From Datisca glomerata (Eukaryota; Streptophyta; Magnoliopsida; Cucurbitales; Datiscaceae), in NCBI GenBank assembly GCA_003255025.1, contig QANY01007196.1:849990-913989 (forward strand): a DNA stretch of 64,000 nt, written 5' to 3'. The stretch's first letter is position 1. Each line of letters begins with the position of its first letter. The position numbers and the translations under genes were made by a program. The notes under the pieces are model-generated. The model worked only from the letters and a program-made list of their open reading frames with translations. It was not told the origin of the DNA and made no database searches. Positions 1-10,344 of this stretch are shown here, in pieces.

Positions 1-2
1 TG

Positions 3-1208
3 AACCGATTGACTGAGGAGCAGATCCTCATAATTGAACCGAATGATGAGAAATGGATGGAAGATCCATGGGAGATTAAAAATCGTTATCTCTCCACACA
101 ACAGTATCCAACCAGGTTTGAGCACTATAGATATATTTATGAGGCTATAGTAGTTCAATCTGGAAGCATGGAAATTAGACATACTTTCCATGACTCAAAC
201 CGAAATACCAGCCCAATTACTTTTAGTAAGGCTGTTATCCGTAATTTTATTTCCATTAATCAATGGGGTTTACATCCCCATACTACTAAAACAATGGAAA
301 TACACCAGAAAACAATTAAATACAGCTATTGGGATTATATTGAATCCTTTACTAATACCTTTTATTATCAAAATCCGATTCACAACCATACATGGTTTAT
401 CCGTATTTGTCCTGAAGTATTAGACTCAGGATTACCAAACTGGTTTCTCCTTTGGTGGGATAAATTTGGTATTACCATTGAAACCTTACCAGAAAAATTA
501 CAAACTGAATTTAAAGAATGGCATTCCCAATATGCCCTTTTCCAGAAAAATACTACTGTTTCCAAAGCCTGGATTTATTTTATCATCCGATTTAACATCC
601 CATGGATATGGAAATGGGATTTAAAATGTGAATACCAAAATGGTATACCAGTATTAAAACGTATCTTTTTAACTAAATGGTGGGACAAAGGTATGAATCC
701 CCACTTAACCGAATTAACCAAAATCATCAAAACCCATGCTCAAGCATATTATGATTCTATTCCAAAACCTGTACCAGCATCTACGAGCAACCCATTTCTC
801 AATGCTCAAAACCTAATTAAGCAGCAATTCCCTCACATCAGTGAGCAAGATCTAGCAGTAAAAACCATGGCCTTTGTTAAAAACCAATTCCTTCATGTTT
901 TTGGTTCTGACACATCTTCTATGGCCACAACCCGTACCAACCCAAGTCCATCCAGACCATTATCCATATCACCTCCTCCTACCATCACTGATCTCAGTCT
1001 AGACATCAGTCAACAGAATGCCTTTAGCATCCTTGCTGGCGAAAGCCAAGACCCTGAAGACGACTTACCAGCCTCAACACCAGACGCGATAACAACAGAA
1101 GACCCACCAGAGCCTACTATTGCTGACTTCTGGGATTCCTTAGCTGCAATTATTTCTGACCAGATCGATAAGGACAAAGATCAGAAAGGGAAAGGCAAGC
1201 TCCACTAA
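3..1208 (+). CDS. Caulimovirid-like ORF, 3' part (probable endogenous pararetrovirus relic)
   Basis: The frame is open from the left edge of the window to a TAA at 1206-1208. The codon at 9 is TTG and the first ATG is at 57, so the true start is probably upstream and the ORF is partial. The first two thirds are rich in Trp, Phe and Tyr (segments such as HTWFIRIC, PNWFLLWW and IPWIWKW). The last third is Ser/Pro/Thr-rich and ends in a charged, Lys-rich tail. From memory this resembles proteins of unknown role found in plant endogenous pararetroviruses of the Caulimoviridae, but no protease, RT or movement motif is visible to prove it. The promoter/poly(A)-like segment that follows fits a virus-derived unit. 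The 400-codon frame has no stop, so the copy is young or constrained. An unrelated plant repeat protein is the alternative. Confidence 0.5.
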   Translation, partial: NRLTEEQILIIEPNDEKWMEDPWEIKNRYLSTQQYPTRFEHYRYIYEAIVVQSGSMEIRHTFHDSNRNTSPITFSKAVIRNFISINQWGLHPHTTKTMEIHQKTIKYSYWDYIESFTNTFYYQNPIHNHTWFIRICPEVLDSGLPNWFLLWWDKFGITIETLPEKLQTEFKEWHSQYALFQKNTTVSKAWIYFIIRFNIPWIWKWDLKCEYQNGIPVLKRIFLTKWWDKGMNPHLTELTKIIKTHAQAYYDSIPKPVPASTSNPFLNAQNLIKQQFPHISEQDLAVKTMAFVKNQFLHVFGSDTSSMATTRTNPSPSRPLSISPPPTITDLSLDISQQNAFSILAGESQDPEDDLPASTPDAITTEDPPEPTIADFWDSLAAIISDQIDKDKDQKGKGKLH

Positions 1209-1233
1209 GCCTCTTTGACGAGCTGTCCTCCAC

Positions 1234-1480
1234 CAGACAAAGACATCTACAGTAAACAGACAAAGACGTCTACAGTAACGCTCTTAGCTGTCCGACACAC
1301 ACAGTGATAGACAAAGACTGCTACAGGAAATTCTCTCTCATCCGCACAAGTGGACGATGCATAGCACGCCACTCTACATCTGTAATTATTAAAGTTGTAT
1401 AGTTACTTTTACATCTAGGTTAAGTTACTTTTTATCTTCATATTACTCTGGTTAGTTTACTTTTGTATTATAAAAGGGAT
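1234..1480 (+). promoter_or_regulatory. Promoter-like segment with repeated ACGT-type elements and a TATA box
   Basis: Three related ~20-base repeats lie at 1234-1255, 1257-1278 and 1308-1327, sharing the core AGACAAAGAC and a CTACAG tail. The middle one contains AGACGTCT, an ACGT palindrome of the kind bound by plant bZIP factors. A TATA-like ATTATAAAAG sits at about 1467-1476. Repeated ACGT elements upstream of a TATA box just after the last ORF is the arrangement of caulimovirid pregenomic promoters. Activity is inferred only. Confidence 0.4.
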
Positions 1481-1529
1481 CTCTCACCCTTGTTGAGGAG
1501 AATGGTTTTTAAGAACGGGTTTTTTGTGC

Positions 1530-1535
1530 AATAAA
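1530..1535 (+). terminator. AATAAA poly(A) signal downstream of the TATA box
   Basis: AATAAA lies about 60 bases after the TATA-like box. A poly(A) signal just inside the transcript start is expected for pararetroviruses, whose genomic RNA is terminally redundant. AATAAA alone is common in AT-rich DNA, so the call depends on the context. Confidence 0.3.
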
Positions 1536-2120
1536 ATTTTCCTTATGCCATAGACTGCTCATGTGTTGAGCTCTTAAGATTGCCTTACCCTTACTCTCTC
1601 TCTCTCTCTCTCTCTCTACTCTCTTTACTACTGATCTGCGCACACCTGCACATACTACATTGTTGTCACTAAGAGCCCTAGTGCTCTTCAACCGTAAGTT
1701 TTTCTTCCCCATATCATCTGTGGCATGAGACCATGTATGACTTAATGTAAACCGTGTATAACCATGACTATAAACTCTACTAATCATGATCCTGTTGCTA
1801 GCCTAAGGCACTTAATATGTATCTGTTATGGTTGAGGAAGTACTCACTGTACTACAGTAAGGTCAGGAAACAATCAGTGAACACTGAGTGGGACGTCACC
1901 CAAGTTGCGTCTGGGCAGGTCTGTTGAGCAGAGATTGCGTTAAGACCGTTGACCCCTGTAAAACGTTGACAGACGTGCTCAATGTAAGTTGGTTGTTATC
2001 TGATCTCGCTGAACCTATAGTGTTTTGCCTCCTTACTGTACGGGTGCGTGTTGGTTAGCCCCCCGACTTGGAATATATATATATATATTAATTGGACGTA
2101 TGCACTGGGTAGTTTCCTTG
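1536..2120. other. No gene recognised; (CT)n tract
   Basis: This stretch has a CT microsatellite at 1593-1618 and a short TA run near 2081. It could be the leader of the viral relic or part of the unit carrying the DNA2 fragment. I recognise no coding homology on either strand. Confidence 0.5.
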
Positions 2121-2129
2121 ACTGCATAT

Positions 2130-2554
2130 GTCACACAAGGATTACTCGACAATGGAATTGAAGGGAATGCTATTGGCATCATTACGCCCTATAACTCCCA
2201 GACAAATCTTATCAGAGATGTTGTTAACTTAACCTCTATTGAGATTCATACAATTGACAAATATCAGGCCAGTCTGAATCTAGTATTATAACTAGTATTT
2301 CTCAGAAGTTCATTCGTTTCTACATACATCTATTATTATAAAAGTTTTTTGTGTATAAACTTATATGCTTGGAGAACATCATATGAGCTTGTCTGTTTGT
2401 TTTCTCTTCATAAGCGGTATGTTTCTTTGTTTAGGGAAGAGATAAGGACTGCATATTGGTGTCCTTTGTTAGGTCTAGTGAATATTCAAAGAATTACTCT
2501 TCATCACTGCTTGGAGACTGGTACAAAAATAACGTCGATATAACGCGTGCGAAG
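2130..2554 (+). pseudogene. DNA2-type helicase/nuclease fragment, two exons
   Basis: Exon A (about 2130-2267) reads AIGIITPYNSQTNLIRD and ends EIHTIDKYQ. Exon B (2435-2554) reads [14 protein letters not shown] and ends [11 protein letters not shown]. Together they are the C-terminal helicase motifs of eukaryotic DNA2 (JHS1 in Arabidopsis), which processes Okazaki flaps and damaged DNA in the nucleus. The exons join in phase 0 between Gln and Gly. The acceptor is TTTAG and the donor after CAG is GC rather than GT, so this is either a GC-AG intron or a mutated donor. A GT donor follows exon B at 2555. I find neither the nuclease and earlier helicase exons nor the rest of the C terminus, so this is a gene fragment. 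The exons themselves have no stop, which suggests recent capture or duplication. Confidence 0.85.
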
Positions 2555-3116
2555 GTAAAAATGGTTCTTTCATAATAAAATGTGATTGTCTAGGGATTCC
2601 TTGGTTGGTGAAGATCTGACTTTGATGGCTGTCACTTTCTATCATTGATCTCTCATTGCACAGTTCAATGTATGTTGGTTTGTTTGAGTGACTCAGGTAT
2701 CTCAGTTAGGCATTATATATCTACATTACTTCTATTCATCCTTGAAGGTTTAAGATATTTATATTGACTATGCAGAGAATATCTTTGAGCTGGTTTTTGT
2801 TCACTCTGAAAATGAAGCAACCTATTCTATTATTCCAAGGCTTTGTTTTGATGGAAGCGTTCTGTTCTTTGTGTTAGAGCAGAGTAAGACATATTTTATT
2901 TACTTAGCTGTCTTTTTCCTGATGTAGTTGTCGAATGTGTTTCATTGTTCTCATCTTGTTTGTGGCGACATGCTACGATAGTTAAGATTTCGGCTTCTAT
3001 CATATAAGAGCTTGCTTTGTTGAACCCTTGGGGCTATGAGTCCCTTATTGATTCTTCCTCTTCTTAATTTACCTATGATAATTGAAGTGATCTTGATAGT
3101 CTAATTCTGTTGGTAA

Positions 3117-3194
3117 GTTGAAAAATTGACTCTAGCTGCATTTGAAAAGCATTCTGGAAGAGAAACAGCTCGAAAATGGAAGAAAAATATTTGG
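3117..3194 (+). pseudogene. ULTRAPETALA-like SAND-domain exon fragment
   Basis: The frame gives EKLTLAAFEKHSGRETARKW followed by KKNIW and a GT donor at 3195. This closely matches the SAND-domain core of plant ULTRAPETALA proteins, trithorax-group regulators of meristem size, whose family sequence has LTPAAFEKHSGRETARKW. Only about 26 codons are present. The preceding acidic and Cys-rich part and the following Cys-rich B-box-like part are not visible nearby. The fragment lies 560 bases after the DNA2 exons on the same strand. Since the two are unrelated genes, a composite mobile unit such as a Helitron or Pack-MULE could have collected both. Confidence 0.8.
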
Positions 3195-3548
3195 GTAATA
3201 TGCCTTATGACAAGTATGCATTATTTCTTAATTGATTTCTTTATTGAATTAATGATGAGTTTAGTAATCCATTTATTCTATTTGTCTATTATGTCGCTGA
3301 TTTTTATCCTTGTGCTTTTAAGATGGTGTATTTTGATAGACTTACCACCTAATTAACTTCACATATCAAGTGATTTTTTAGTGTATATGAATGTGTATAT
3401 TGCTTTTGTTGTACTAGCAATTGCCATGTTGGTTCAACATGAGTGTTTCTGCTCTTCCCATATCTCTTATGGGTTTGACTTACTGAGACTTTAGTTATAA
3501 ATTATGTATTTTAGTTTGTATGTTATGTTCAGAAATTAATTTGTGCAG

Positions 3549-3632
3549 GACGATGATAATTCTGGTATTAAATATGGTGACATTGATTGTGACACTAAGG
3601 ATGAGCTGGAAATTGAGAACTCTGAAGAATAG
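3549..3632 (+). pseudogene. Possible terminal exon of unknown origin
   Basis: An acceptor-like TTTGTGCAG at 3540-3548 is followed by 27 acidic codons (DDDNSGIKYGDIDCDTKDEL, then EIENSEE) and a TAG. The composition and the AT-rich sequence after it look like a last exon with 3' UTR. It does not match the C terminus I remember for ULTRAPETALA or DNA2. It is assigned only from the splice site and composition. Confidence 0.3.
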
Positions 3633-3639
3633 AAATGTA

Positions 3640-4130
3640 TTTTTGAGTTTAATTTGCATGGTTTTGGGAAAGATTTTTTATATTTTTCATTTATTGGAAC
3701 AAGTTTACTTGTATATTTTAAGGATAAGTTAGTTAATTTTCAAGTTAGATTTATTTGTAAGTTGATCAACAAAATAATGAAAAACTTTGTTGAAATGATT
3801 AAATGTTAAAGTTGTCAATTATTATATTGGTGTTCTTTATGCTACATAAAATTATCAATTTAAAAGTGTTTAATATGAGTATTTGACTATAACAATGAAC
3901 TTTATAGTAACTCACTTTATAGGTCATAAAATACTTGTGATTGTTAATTCACAAGTATTGAAAACACATGTTGAATACATTCAACAGGTATCCAAAAAAT
4001 CTTATTAAATAACATTCTACAAGAGTAAAAAAATCCTTGTAAGAAGTGAGAGATCATATGATTTTTTATAGGAGGTATTGTGCCTTATGAAAAATGCGAA
4101 CTTTTAATATGAGGGGTTCAAGTGTCGCGA
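3640..4130. other. AT-rich spacer, no gene seen
   Basis: I see no coding similarity, tandem repeat or inverted terminus in this AT-rich spacer between the gene fragments and the Copia remnant. Confidence 0.5.
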
Positions 4131-4215
4131 GAACCTTATAGATTATGTTTTATATGGTTTGTCTCTTGTAGAATACCATAAGTTCAATTGAGTTAAATAA
4201 TGTGATGACCCACAA

Positions 4216-5186
4216 GTTCAATAACCCAAAGACATTTGCTCTTTGACATGATCGATTAGGTCATCCTGGATCTATAATGATGAGAAGAATTATAGAAAAT
4301 TCACATGGACATCTACTGAAGAACTAGAAGATTCTTTTGTCCAGTGATTTTCCATGCAAAGCTTGATCTGAAGGCAAATTGATTATCAAGCCATCTTTAA
4401 CTAAAGTTGATACAAAATCTCCTACATTTTTACAGTGTATTTAAGGAGATATTTATGAGCCTATACATCCACCATGTGGTCCATTTCGGTATTTTATGGT
4501 GGGCCTATACATCCACCAGAATCACCTACATACACGTTGGTCACATGTAAGTCTTCTCTCCCTTCGTAATGTAGCTTTCGCTAGATTATTGGCTTAAATA
4601 ATTCGATTACGAACACAATTTCCTGATTATACCATTAAGACGATTCAATTTGATAATGCTCGTGAATTTACATAAAAACATTTGATGATTATTGCATGTC
4701 AATTAGAGTTGATGTTGAACACACCATGTTGTCCATACTCATACTCAACATGATTTAGTAGAATCATTAATTAAAAGATTATAATTAATTACTAGACCGT
4801 TACTAATGATATCAAAGTTACATATTTATGTTTGGCGACATGCTATATTGCATGATGTATCATTGATACGTATAAGGCGTATTGCTTACGAACTACAATG
4901 GCCGTTAAAACTTGTCTCAGGAAACGAACCGGATATTTCTCATCTAAGAAATTTTGGTTGTCTTGTATATGTTCCAATTTCCCCACCCCAATGCACAAAA
5001 ATGGGTCACCAGAGACGACTTGGGATTTATATTAGTTTTGAATCTTCCTCAATAATTAGATATCCGAAACCCCTGGCAGGTGATATGTTTACAACAAGAT
5101 TTAGTGATTGTCATTTTGATGGGGCAACGTATCCAACATTAGGGGGAGAGAAGTTACAACTAGAAAATAAATATGAAACTTTTTAG
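4216..5186 (+). pseudogene. Ty1/copia GAG-pre-integrase and integrase, decayed
   Basis: The conceptual frame has HDRLGHPGSIMMRRI near 4250, the GAG-pre-integrase motif. CGPFRYFMV follows near 4470, and the DNA-nicking core appears as FPDYTIKTIQFDNA with the catalytic Asp (4620-4660). The integrase C-terminal region is clear in the open segment 4806-5186, including RNFGCLVYVPISPP and RRLGIYISFES. Stops (for example before HDRLGHPG) and frameshifts run throughout. No gag or 5' LTR is visible upstream, so this is a 5'-truncated element. It continues directly into reverse transcriptase, the integrase-before-RT order that defines Ty1/copia. Confidence 0.88.
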
Positions 5187-5189
5187 AAT

Positions 5190-6600
5190 GCTTTATTATT
5201 GTCTCATCTAAATCCTCGTACAATTCAATGTGAACTTGAAGTTCAAAAGATAATTTATTTATAAAATATTACAAATCAATTACCTGATGCATTTGTTGAT
5301 ACAAATAAAATGACTAAATCACACATACCAGCTACAAATGCTTTAGCATGGATGGACGTCCCGACAAGACCAATCGTTAATAAAGTACGCTTGAAGCGTG
5401 GTAGACCTGTTGGATCAAAAGACAAAATGACCTAGAAGAAAAAGGATAAAAAAATTATGAATTAGGTTGAAGCTCTTGAAGATGCTACTCCAAATAAAAT
5501 AAACGATATGTCTGATCAATTGGAGGATATAGAATTTGTTTCCCCAGAAGTGGAAGTACATGATAATAAAGATATCTCTATAAATTTTGCCAGTATCGGA
5601 AAATTTTTAGATCGCAATGAAATCATTGATGATGTATTTATATACAATGTGACACATGATATTATAAAAGATCCTGAAGATCTTGAACCAAAATCTGTCG
5701 AAGAATGTCAGCACATAAAAGATTGGCCAATGTGGAAAGAAGCAATACAAGCAGAGCTCTATTCGCTTTCAAAACGAGAAGTAGTTGCACCTATAGTCCA
5801 AACACCCTAAGGTGTAAAACTAGTTGGAAACAAATGGGTATTTATACGAAAGCGTAATGAGAATAATGAAATTGTTAGATACAAAGTACGTCTCGTAGCA
5901 CAAGATTTCTCACATAGACCTGGTCTTGATTATGATGAGACCTACTCCCCTGTAATGGATGCAATTACTTTCTGATTGTTAATTAGTCTGGCTATTACAA
6001 AAGAACTTAATATGCATCTTATGGATGTGGCAAAAACATACTTGTATGGCTCAATTGACAGCGAAATATATATGAAACAGTTTGGGCGCATGTGGTATAA
6101 TCTCCTTAGTGAATACCTTTTGAAAGAAGGGGATGTGAACAATTTAATTTTTCCATGTGTTTTCATTAAGAGATCAAAATCAGGGTTCACCATTATTTAT
6201 GTGTATGTTGATGATTTAAATCTTGTTGGCACCCCCAGCATATCTGGATAAGGCCATAACTTATCTAAAACAAGAGTTTGAAATGGAAGATTTTGGAAAC
6301 ATAAAATTTTGTTTGATCCTACAAATATAACATTTATAGATGGAATATTAATCCATCAATCGGCTTACATAGAAAAAGTCTTGAAGCTCTTTTATATGGA
6401 TAAAACTTATCCATTGAGTTCTCCATTGGTTGGAGATTGCTTGATATTAATAAGGTCCCTTTTCATCCTCAAGAACATAATGAAGAAGTCATTGGTCCTA
6501 AAATATTGTATCTTAGTGCAATTGGTGCTTTCATGTATCTTGTAAATTGCACACGTCCTGATATAACATTTGTTGTTAATCTACATGTGATATAGTTCTT
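5190..6600 (+). pseudogene. Ty1/copia reverse transcriptase, decayed
   Basis: The open part at 5508-5810 ends in the RT start (WPMWKEAIQAELYSLSKREV). After a stop at 5808 it continues LVGNKWVFIRKRNENNEIVR, GLDYDETYSPV and HLMDVAKTYLYGS, which carries the first catalytic Asp. YVYVDDLNLVG near 6200 holds the YVDD pair. At least one stop separates DETYSPV from the next block. The strand displays all the core RT motifs but cannot encode a working enzyme. Confidence 0.88.
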
Positions 6601-7110
6601 CACCAAAGCGAAGGCATTGGATTGGAGTTAAACGCATATTTCATTATTTGTGTGGAACAATAGACATGAGTCTATATTATTTGAAGATGTAAAAAATACA
6701 ACTAATTTGATATGTAGATGTTAGTTACCTTTCTGACCCTTATAAGGGTTGTCGCAAACTGGTTATGTGTTTACTTACAATGATACAGTTATATATTGGC
6801 GATCTGTGAAGTAGTAGTGACTATGTTTTCAAATTATTCTGAAATACTTACGATCCATGAAGCAAGTAGAGAATCCATATGGTTAAGGTCAGTGATCCAA
6901 ATTATCAGGGAAACAAATGGATTATCCTTAGTCAAAGATAACCCTATGTCTTTATACGAAGATAATGCGACATGCATCATCCAACTTAAATGAGGGTATG
7001 TAAAAGGAGATTGAATAAAACACATCTCGCCAAAATTCTTTTCCACACATGAATTCTAGAAGAATGGAGATATATATGTGAAGCAAATTTGATTCAGTGA
7101 TAATCTAGCT
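6600..7110 (+). pseudogene. Ty1/copia RNase H and C terminus, decayed
   Basis: Fragments include EASRESIWLRSVIQ (6858-6900), the segment SLYEDNATCIIQLK ending at 6993, and SDNLADLSTK near 7098. These match the C-terminal RNase H part of Copia polyproteins. In functional elements the last motif is usually ADLFTKSLP. Frameshifts and stops are present. The polypurine-rich stretch and LTR-like repeats follow. Confidence 0.8.
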
Positions 7111-7439
7111 GACTTATCCACTAAATAATTTCCCATTCAAGAAGCTTATTTACAAGATTGAAATGCGTCATTGTCGAGATATTTTCATGACGGTGGTTAT
7201 ATTAACATCATGGGGAGTATAAAAGGAGAGTCCAACTATGAATATATTGTACTCTTTTCTCTTCGTCAAGGCTTTTCCCATTGAGTTTTCCTGGCAAGGT
7301 TTTAATGAGGCAGATAAACTTTTACATGCATAAAAATTTTGTACTCTTTTTCCTTCCCTAATATTTTTTTCCCAAATGGTTTTTTCCTAGTAAGGTTTTA
7401 ATGAGCCATTTTCTTTGTATGATGGACATCTAAGGAGAG
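7110..7439 (+). other. Copia 3' untranslated region and polypurine tract
   Basis: The motif TTTTCC-x-GGCAAGGTTTTAATGAGGC occurs at about 7270-7310 and again, diverged, at about 7380-7406. It is a familiar feature of plant Copia 3' regions. The purine-rich AAGGAGAG directly before TGTTG at 7440 is a good polypurine tract. Confidence 0.6.
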
Positions 7440-9530
7440 TGTTGTAAATACATAAGTTAGATGCACTACTCTTTACTCTCAATTTTTCTAACTCTTCTCA
7501 CTCTTAACTCTTTATTCTTGACTTTCACATTCACATAAGAAGTAAAACTCCTAAATAAATATTGTTTGGGTTTTGTTTCGAAACCCATGGGTTTTGAAAC
7601 CTATGGCCTCCACCTTGCCGGTCATCTTCTCCCTCCTCTTCTGGATTGTTTGGGTTTTATTAGACCCACAGGTTTTCGAAACCCATAGGTCTTCTCCCTC
7701 CCCCTATGTCTCTCAACGTTCTGCTAGATCATGGTCTAATAAAATATTTTTGGCTAGTTCATGGTCTAGCAACTTCATATTATTCTGTCTCTGTTCGTTT
7801 TGCTAGACCATGGTCTAGAACGTGAGAGGTATTTTCTTTGTATGATGGACATCTAAGGAGAGTGTTGCAAAATATAAGCTAGATGCACTACTCTTTACTC
7901 TCAATTTTTCTAACTCTTCTCACTCCTAACTCTTTATTCTTAACTCTCACATTCACATAAGAAGTAAAACTCCTAAATAAATATTGTTTGGGTTTTGTTT
8001 TGGAACCCATGAGTTTTGAAACCTATGGCCTCCACCTTGTCGGTCATCTTCTCCCTCCTCTTCTGGATTGTTTGGGTTTTATCAGACCCACAGATTTTCA
8101 AAACCCATAGGTCTTCTCCCTCCCCATATGTCTCTCAACGTTCTGCTAGATCATGGTCTAGTAAAATATTTCTGGCTAGTTCGTGGTCTAGCAACCTCAT
8201 GTTATTCTGTCTCTGTTCGTTTTGCTAGATCATGGTCTAGAATGTGAAAGGCATTTTCTTTGTATGATGGACATCTAAGGAGAGTGTTGTAAATACATAA
8301 GCTAGATGCACTACTCTTTATTCTCAATTTTTCTAACTCTTCTCACTCCTAACTCTTTATTCTTAACTCTCACATTCACATAAGAAGTAAAACTCCTAAA
8401 TAAATATTGTTTGGGTTTTGTTTCGAAACCCATGTGTTTTGTTTCGAAACCCATAGGTTTTGAAACCTATGGCCTCCACCTTGCCGGTCATCTTCTCCCT
8501 CATCTTCTGGATTGTTTGGGTTTTATTAGACCCATAGATTTTCGAAACCCATAGGTCTTCTCCCTCCCCCTATTTCTTTCAACGTTCTACTAGATCATGG
8601 TCTAGTAAAATATTTTTGGCTCGTTCGTGGTCTAGCAACCTCATAATATTCTGTGTCTGTTCATTTTGCTGACCATGGTCTAGAATGTGAGAGGCATTTT
8701 CTTTGTATGATGCACATCTAAGGAGAGTGTTGTAAATACATAAGCTAGATGCACTACTCTTTACTCTCAATTTTTCTAACTCTTCTCACTCCTAACTCTT
8801 TATTCTCAACTCTCACATTCACATAAGAAGTAAAACTCCTAAATAAATATTGTTTGGGTTTTTTTCAAAACCCATGGGTTTTGAAACCTATGGCCTCCAC
8901 CTTGACGGTCATCTTCTCCCTCCTCTTTTGGATTGTTTGGGTTTTATTAGACCCACAGATTTTCGAAACCCATAGGTCTTCTCCCTCCCCCTATGTCTCT
9001 CAACGTTCTGCTAGATCATGGTCTAGTAAAATATTTCTGGCTAGTTCGTGGTCTAGCAACCTCATATTATTCTATCTCTGTTCGTTTTACTAGACCATGG
9101 TCTAGAATGTGAGAGGCATTTTCTTTGTATGATGGACATCTAAGGAGAGTGTTGTAAATACATAAGCTAGATGCACTACTCTTTACTCTCAATTTTTCTA
9201 ACTCTTCTCACTCTTAACTCTTTATTCTTAACTCTCACATTCACATAAGAACTAAAACTCCCAAATAAATATTGTTTGGGTTTTGTTTCGAAACCCGTGG
9301 GTTTTGAAACCTATGGCCTCCACTTTGCCGGTCATCTTCTCCCTCATCTTCTGGATTGTTTGGGTTTTATCAGACCCACATATTTTTGAAACCCATAGGT
9401 CTTCTCCTTCCCCCTATGTCTCTCAACGTTCTGCTAGATAATGGTCTAGTAAAATATTTCTGGCTAGTTCGTGGTCTAGAAACCTCATATTATTCTGTCT
9501 CTGTTCGTTTTGCTAGATCATGGTCTAGCA
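7404..9530 (+). repeat. Five tandem ~422-bp LTR-like units
   Basis: Units start with TGTTGTAAATACATAAG (or a close variant) at 7440, 7863, 8285, 8728 and 9150, spaced 423, 422, 443 and 422 bases. The 443-base unit has an internal ~20-base duplication near 8430-8450. Each start is preceded by GACATCTAAGGAGAG, which matches the polypurine tract of the Copia element just upstream. The unit is therefore an LTR-like sequence plus the last ~35 bases of the element interior. Each unit also holds the palindromic motifs GGTTTTGAAACC and CATGGTCTAG (three of the latter per unit). Repeated ORFs of 70-79 codons in the units follow from the repeat and show no known protein. Confidence 0.85.
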
Positions 9531-9748
9531 AGTGTTATTTTAAAATAATATTTGTAGGTCACTGTCTAGCATAATATTGTGGCTAGACCATGGTCTAGCG
9601 ACCTGGTATGTAAAATATATGTTGGAAAATAAGTGTGGGTTTGGGTGAATGGAGGGGAAAATCCTTATGGTTGATAAACTGGAAATCACAAAGAGAGAGG
9701 AGAGAAATGGAGGGGAAAAAAAGAGAGAAAGGAAAGTGATTTTTTGAT

Positions 9749-9834
9749 GGGCTTCTTATCGGTCTCTAAATAAAAAGACAATTTACTTTTATGTTGGGCT
9801 TCTTATCGGTCTCTAAATAAAAAGACAATTTACT
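9749..9834. repeat. 39-bp direct duplication, 47-bp spacing
   Basis: The segment beginning GGGCTTCTTATCGGTCTCTA occurs at 9749-9787 and identically at 9796-9834, separated by 8 bases. A local replication-slippage duplication is likely. Confidence 0.85.
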
Positions 9835-9839
9835 ACAAA

Positions 9840-10340
9840 AAGTCAACATTACTTAAAAAATAAAGTAGGGTCTTTATATCATTAAATGGTTTCTAAAAAG
9901 TCTCTATTTTAAAAATTCTCTCATTTTTGTTGGTGAATTCAGAAGTAGCGTAATGATTTTTGTTGGAATTTGTAAAAACAAAAATTGTCCAAATACGAGT
10001 AAATATTGGTCACGTGCGAGTTGGATGGCTTATGAGGAAGAAGTTAAGGTTGATGAAGTCTCCTTAAAAAATAATTAAATTTAAAGAGGTGTATGTGAAA
10101 TTAATCTTTTAATTTTTTTAATAATGGTAGAAAACCGTAGATATGAAGGTAGATAGATGGATTTTAGAACTGTTAATCTCTTTGTTTTTCAGTAGTTTTG
10201 TTTTTTAGCGGACAATTTTGATATTTTTGTTATATATTCTTTTAGTTGTTTAATGCAAATATAGTATTTTAATTAATTTTGATTTTTAATATATATACCC
10301 TTCCAGCATATCAAATAATTTTCGTTTATCTGTGTTGTAA
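9840..10340. other. AT-rich spacer, no gene seen
   Basis: No gene, terminal repeat or array is recognised. One ambiguous base sits at 10342, at the edge of the plastid-derived segment. Confidence 0.4.
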
Positions 10341-10344
10341 TNTT

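Noticed and set aside
7573..9093. Series of similar 70-79-codon frames containing MASTL-VIFSLLFWIVWVL
   Set aside because: They sit inside the tandem LTR-like units and repeat with them. The third unit breaks the frame, and no known family or codon signal supports them.
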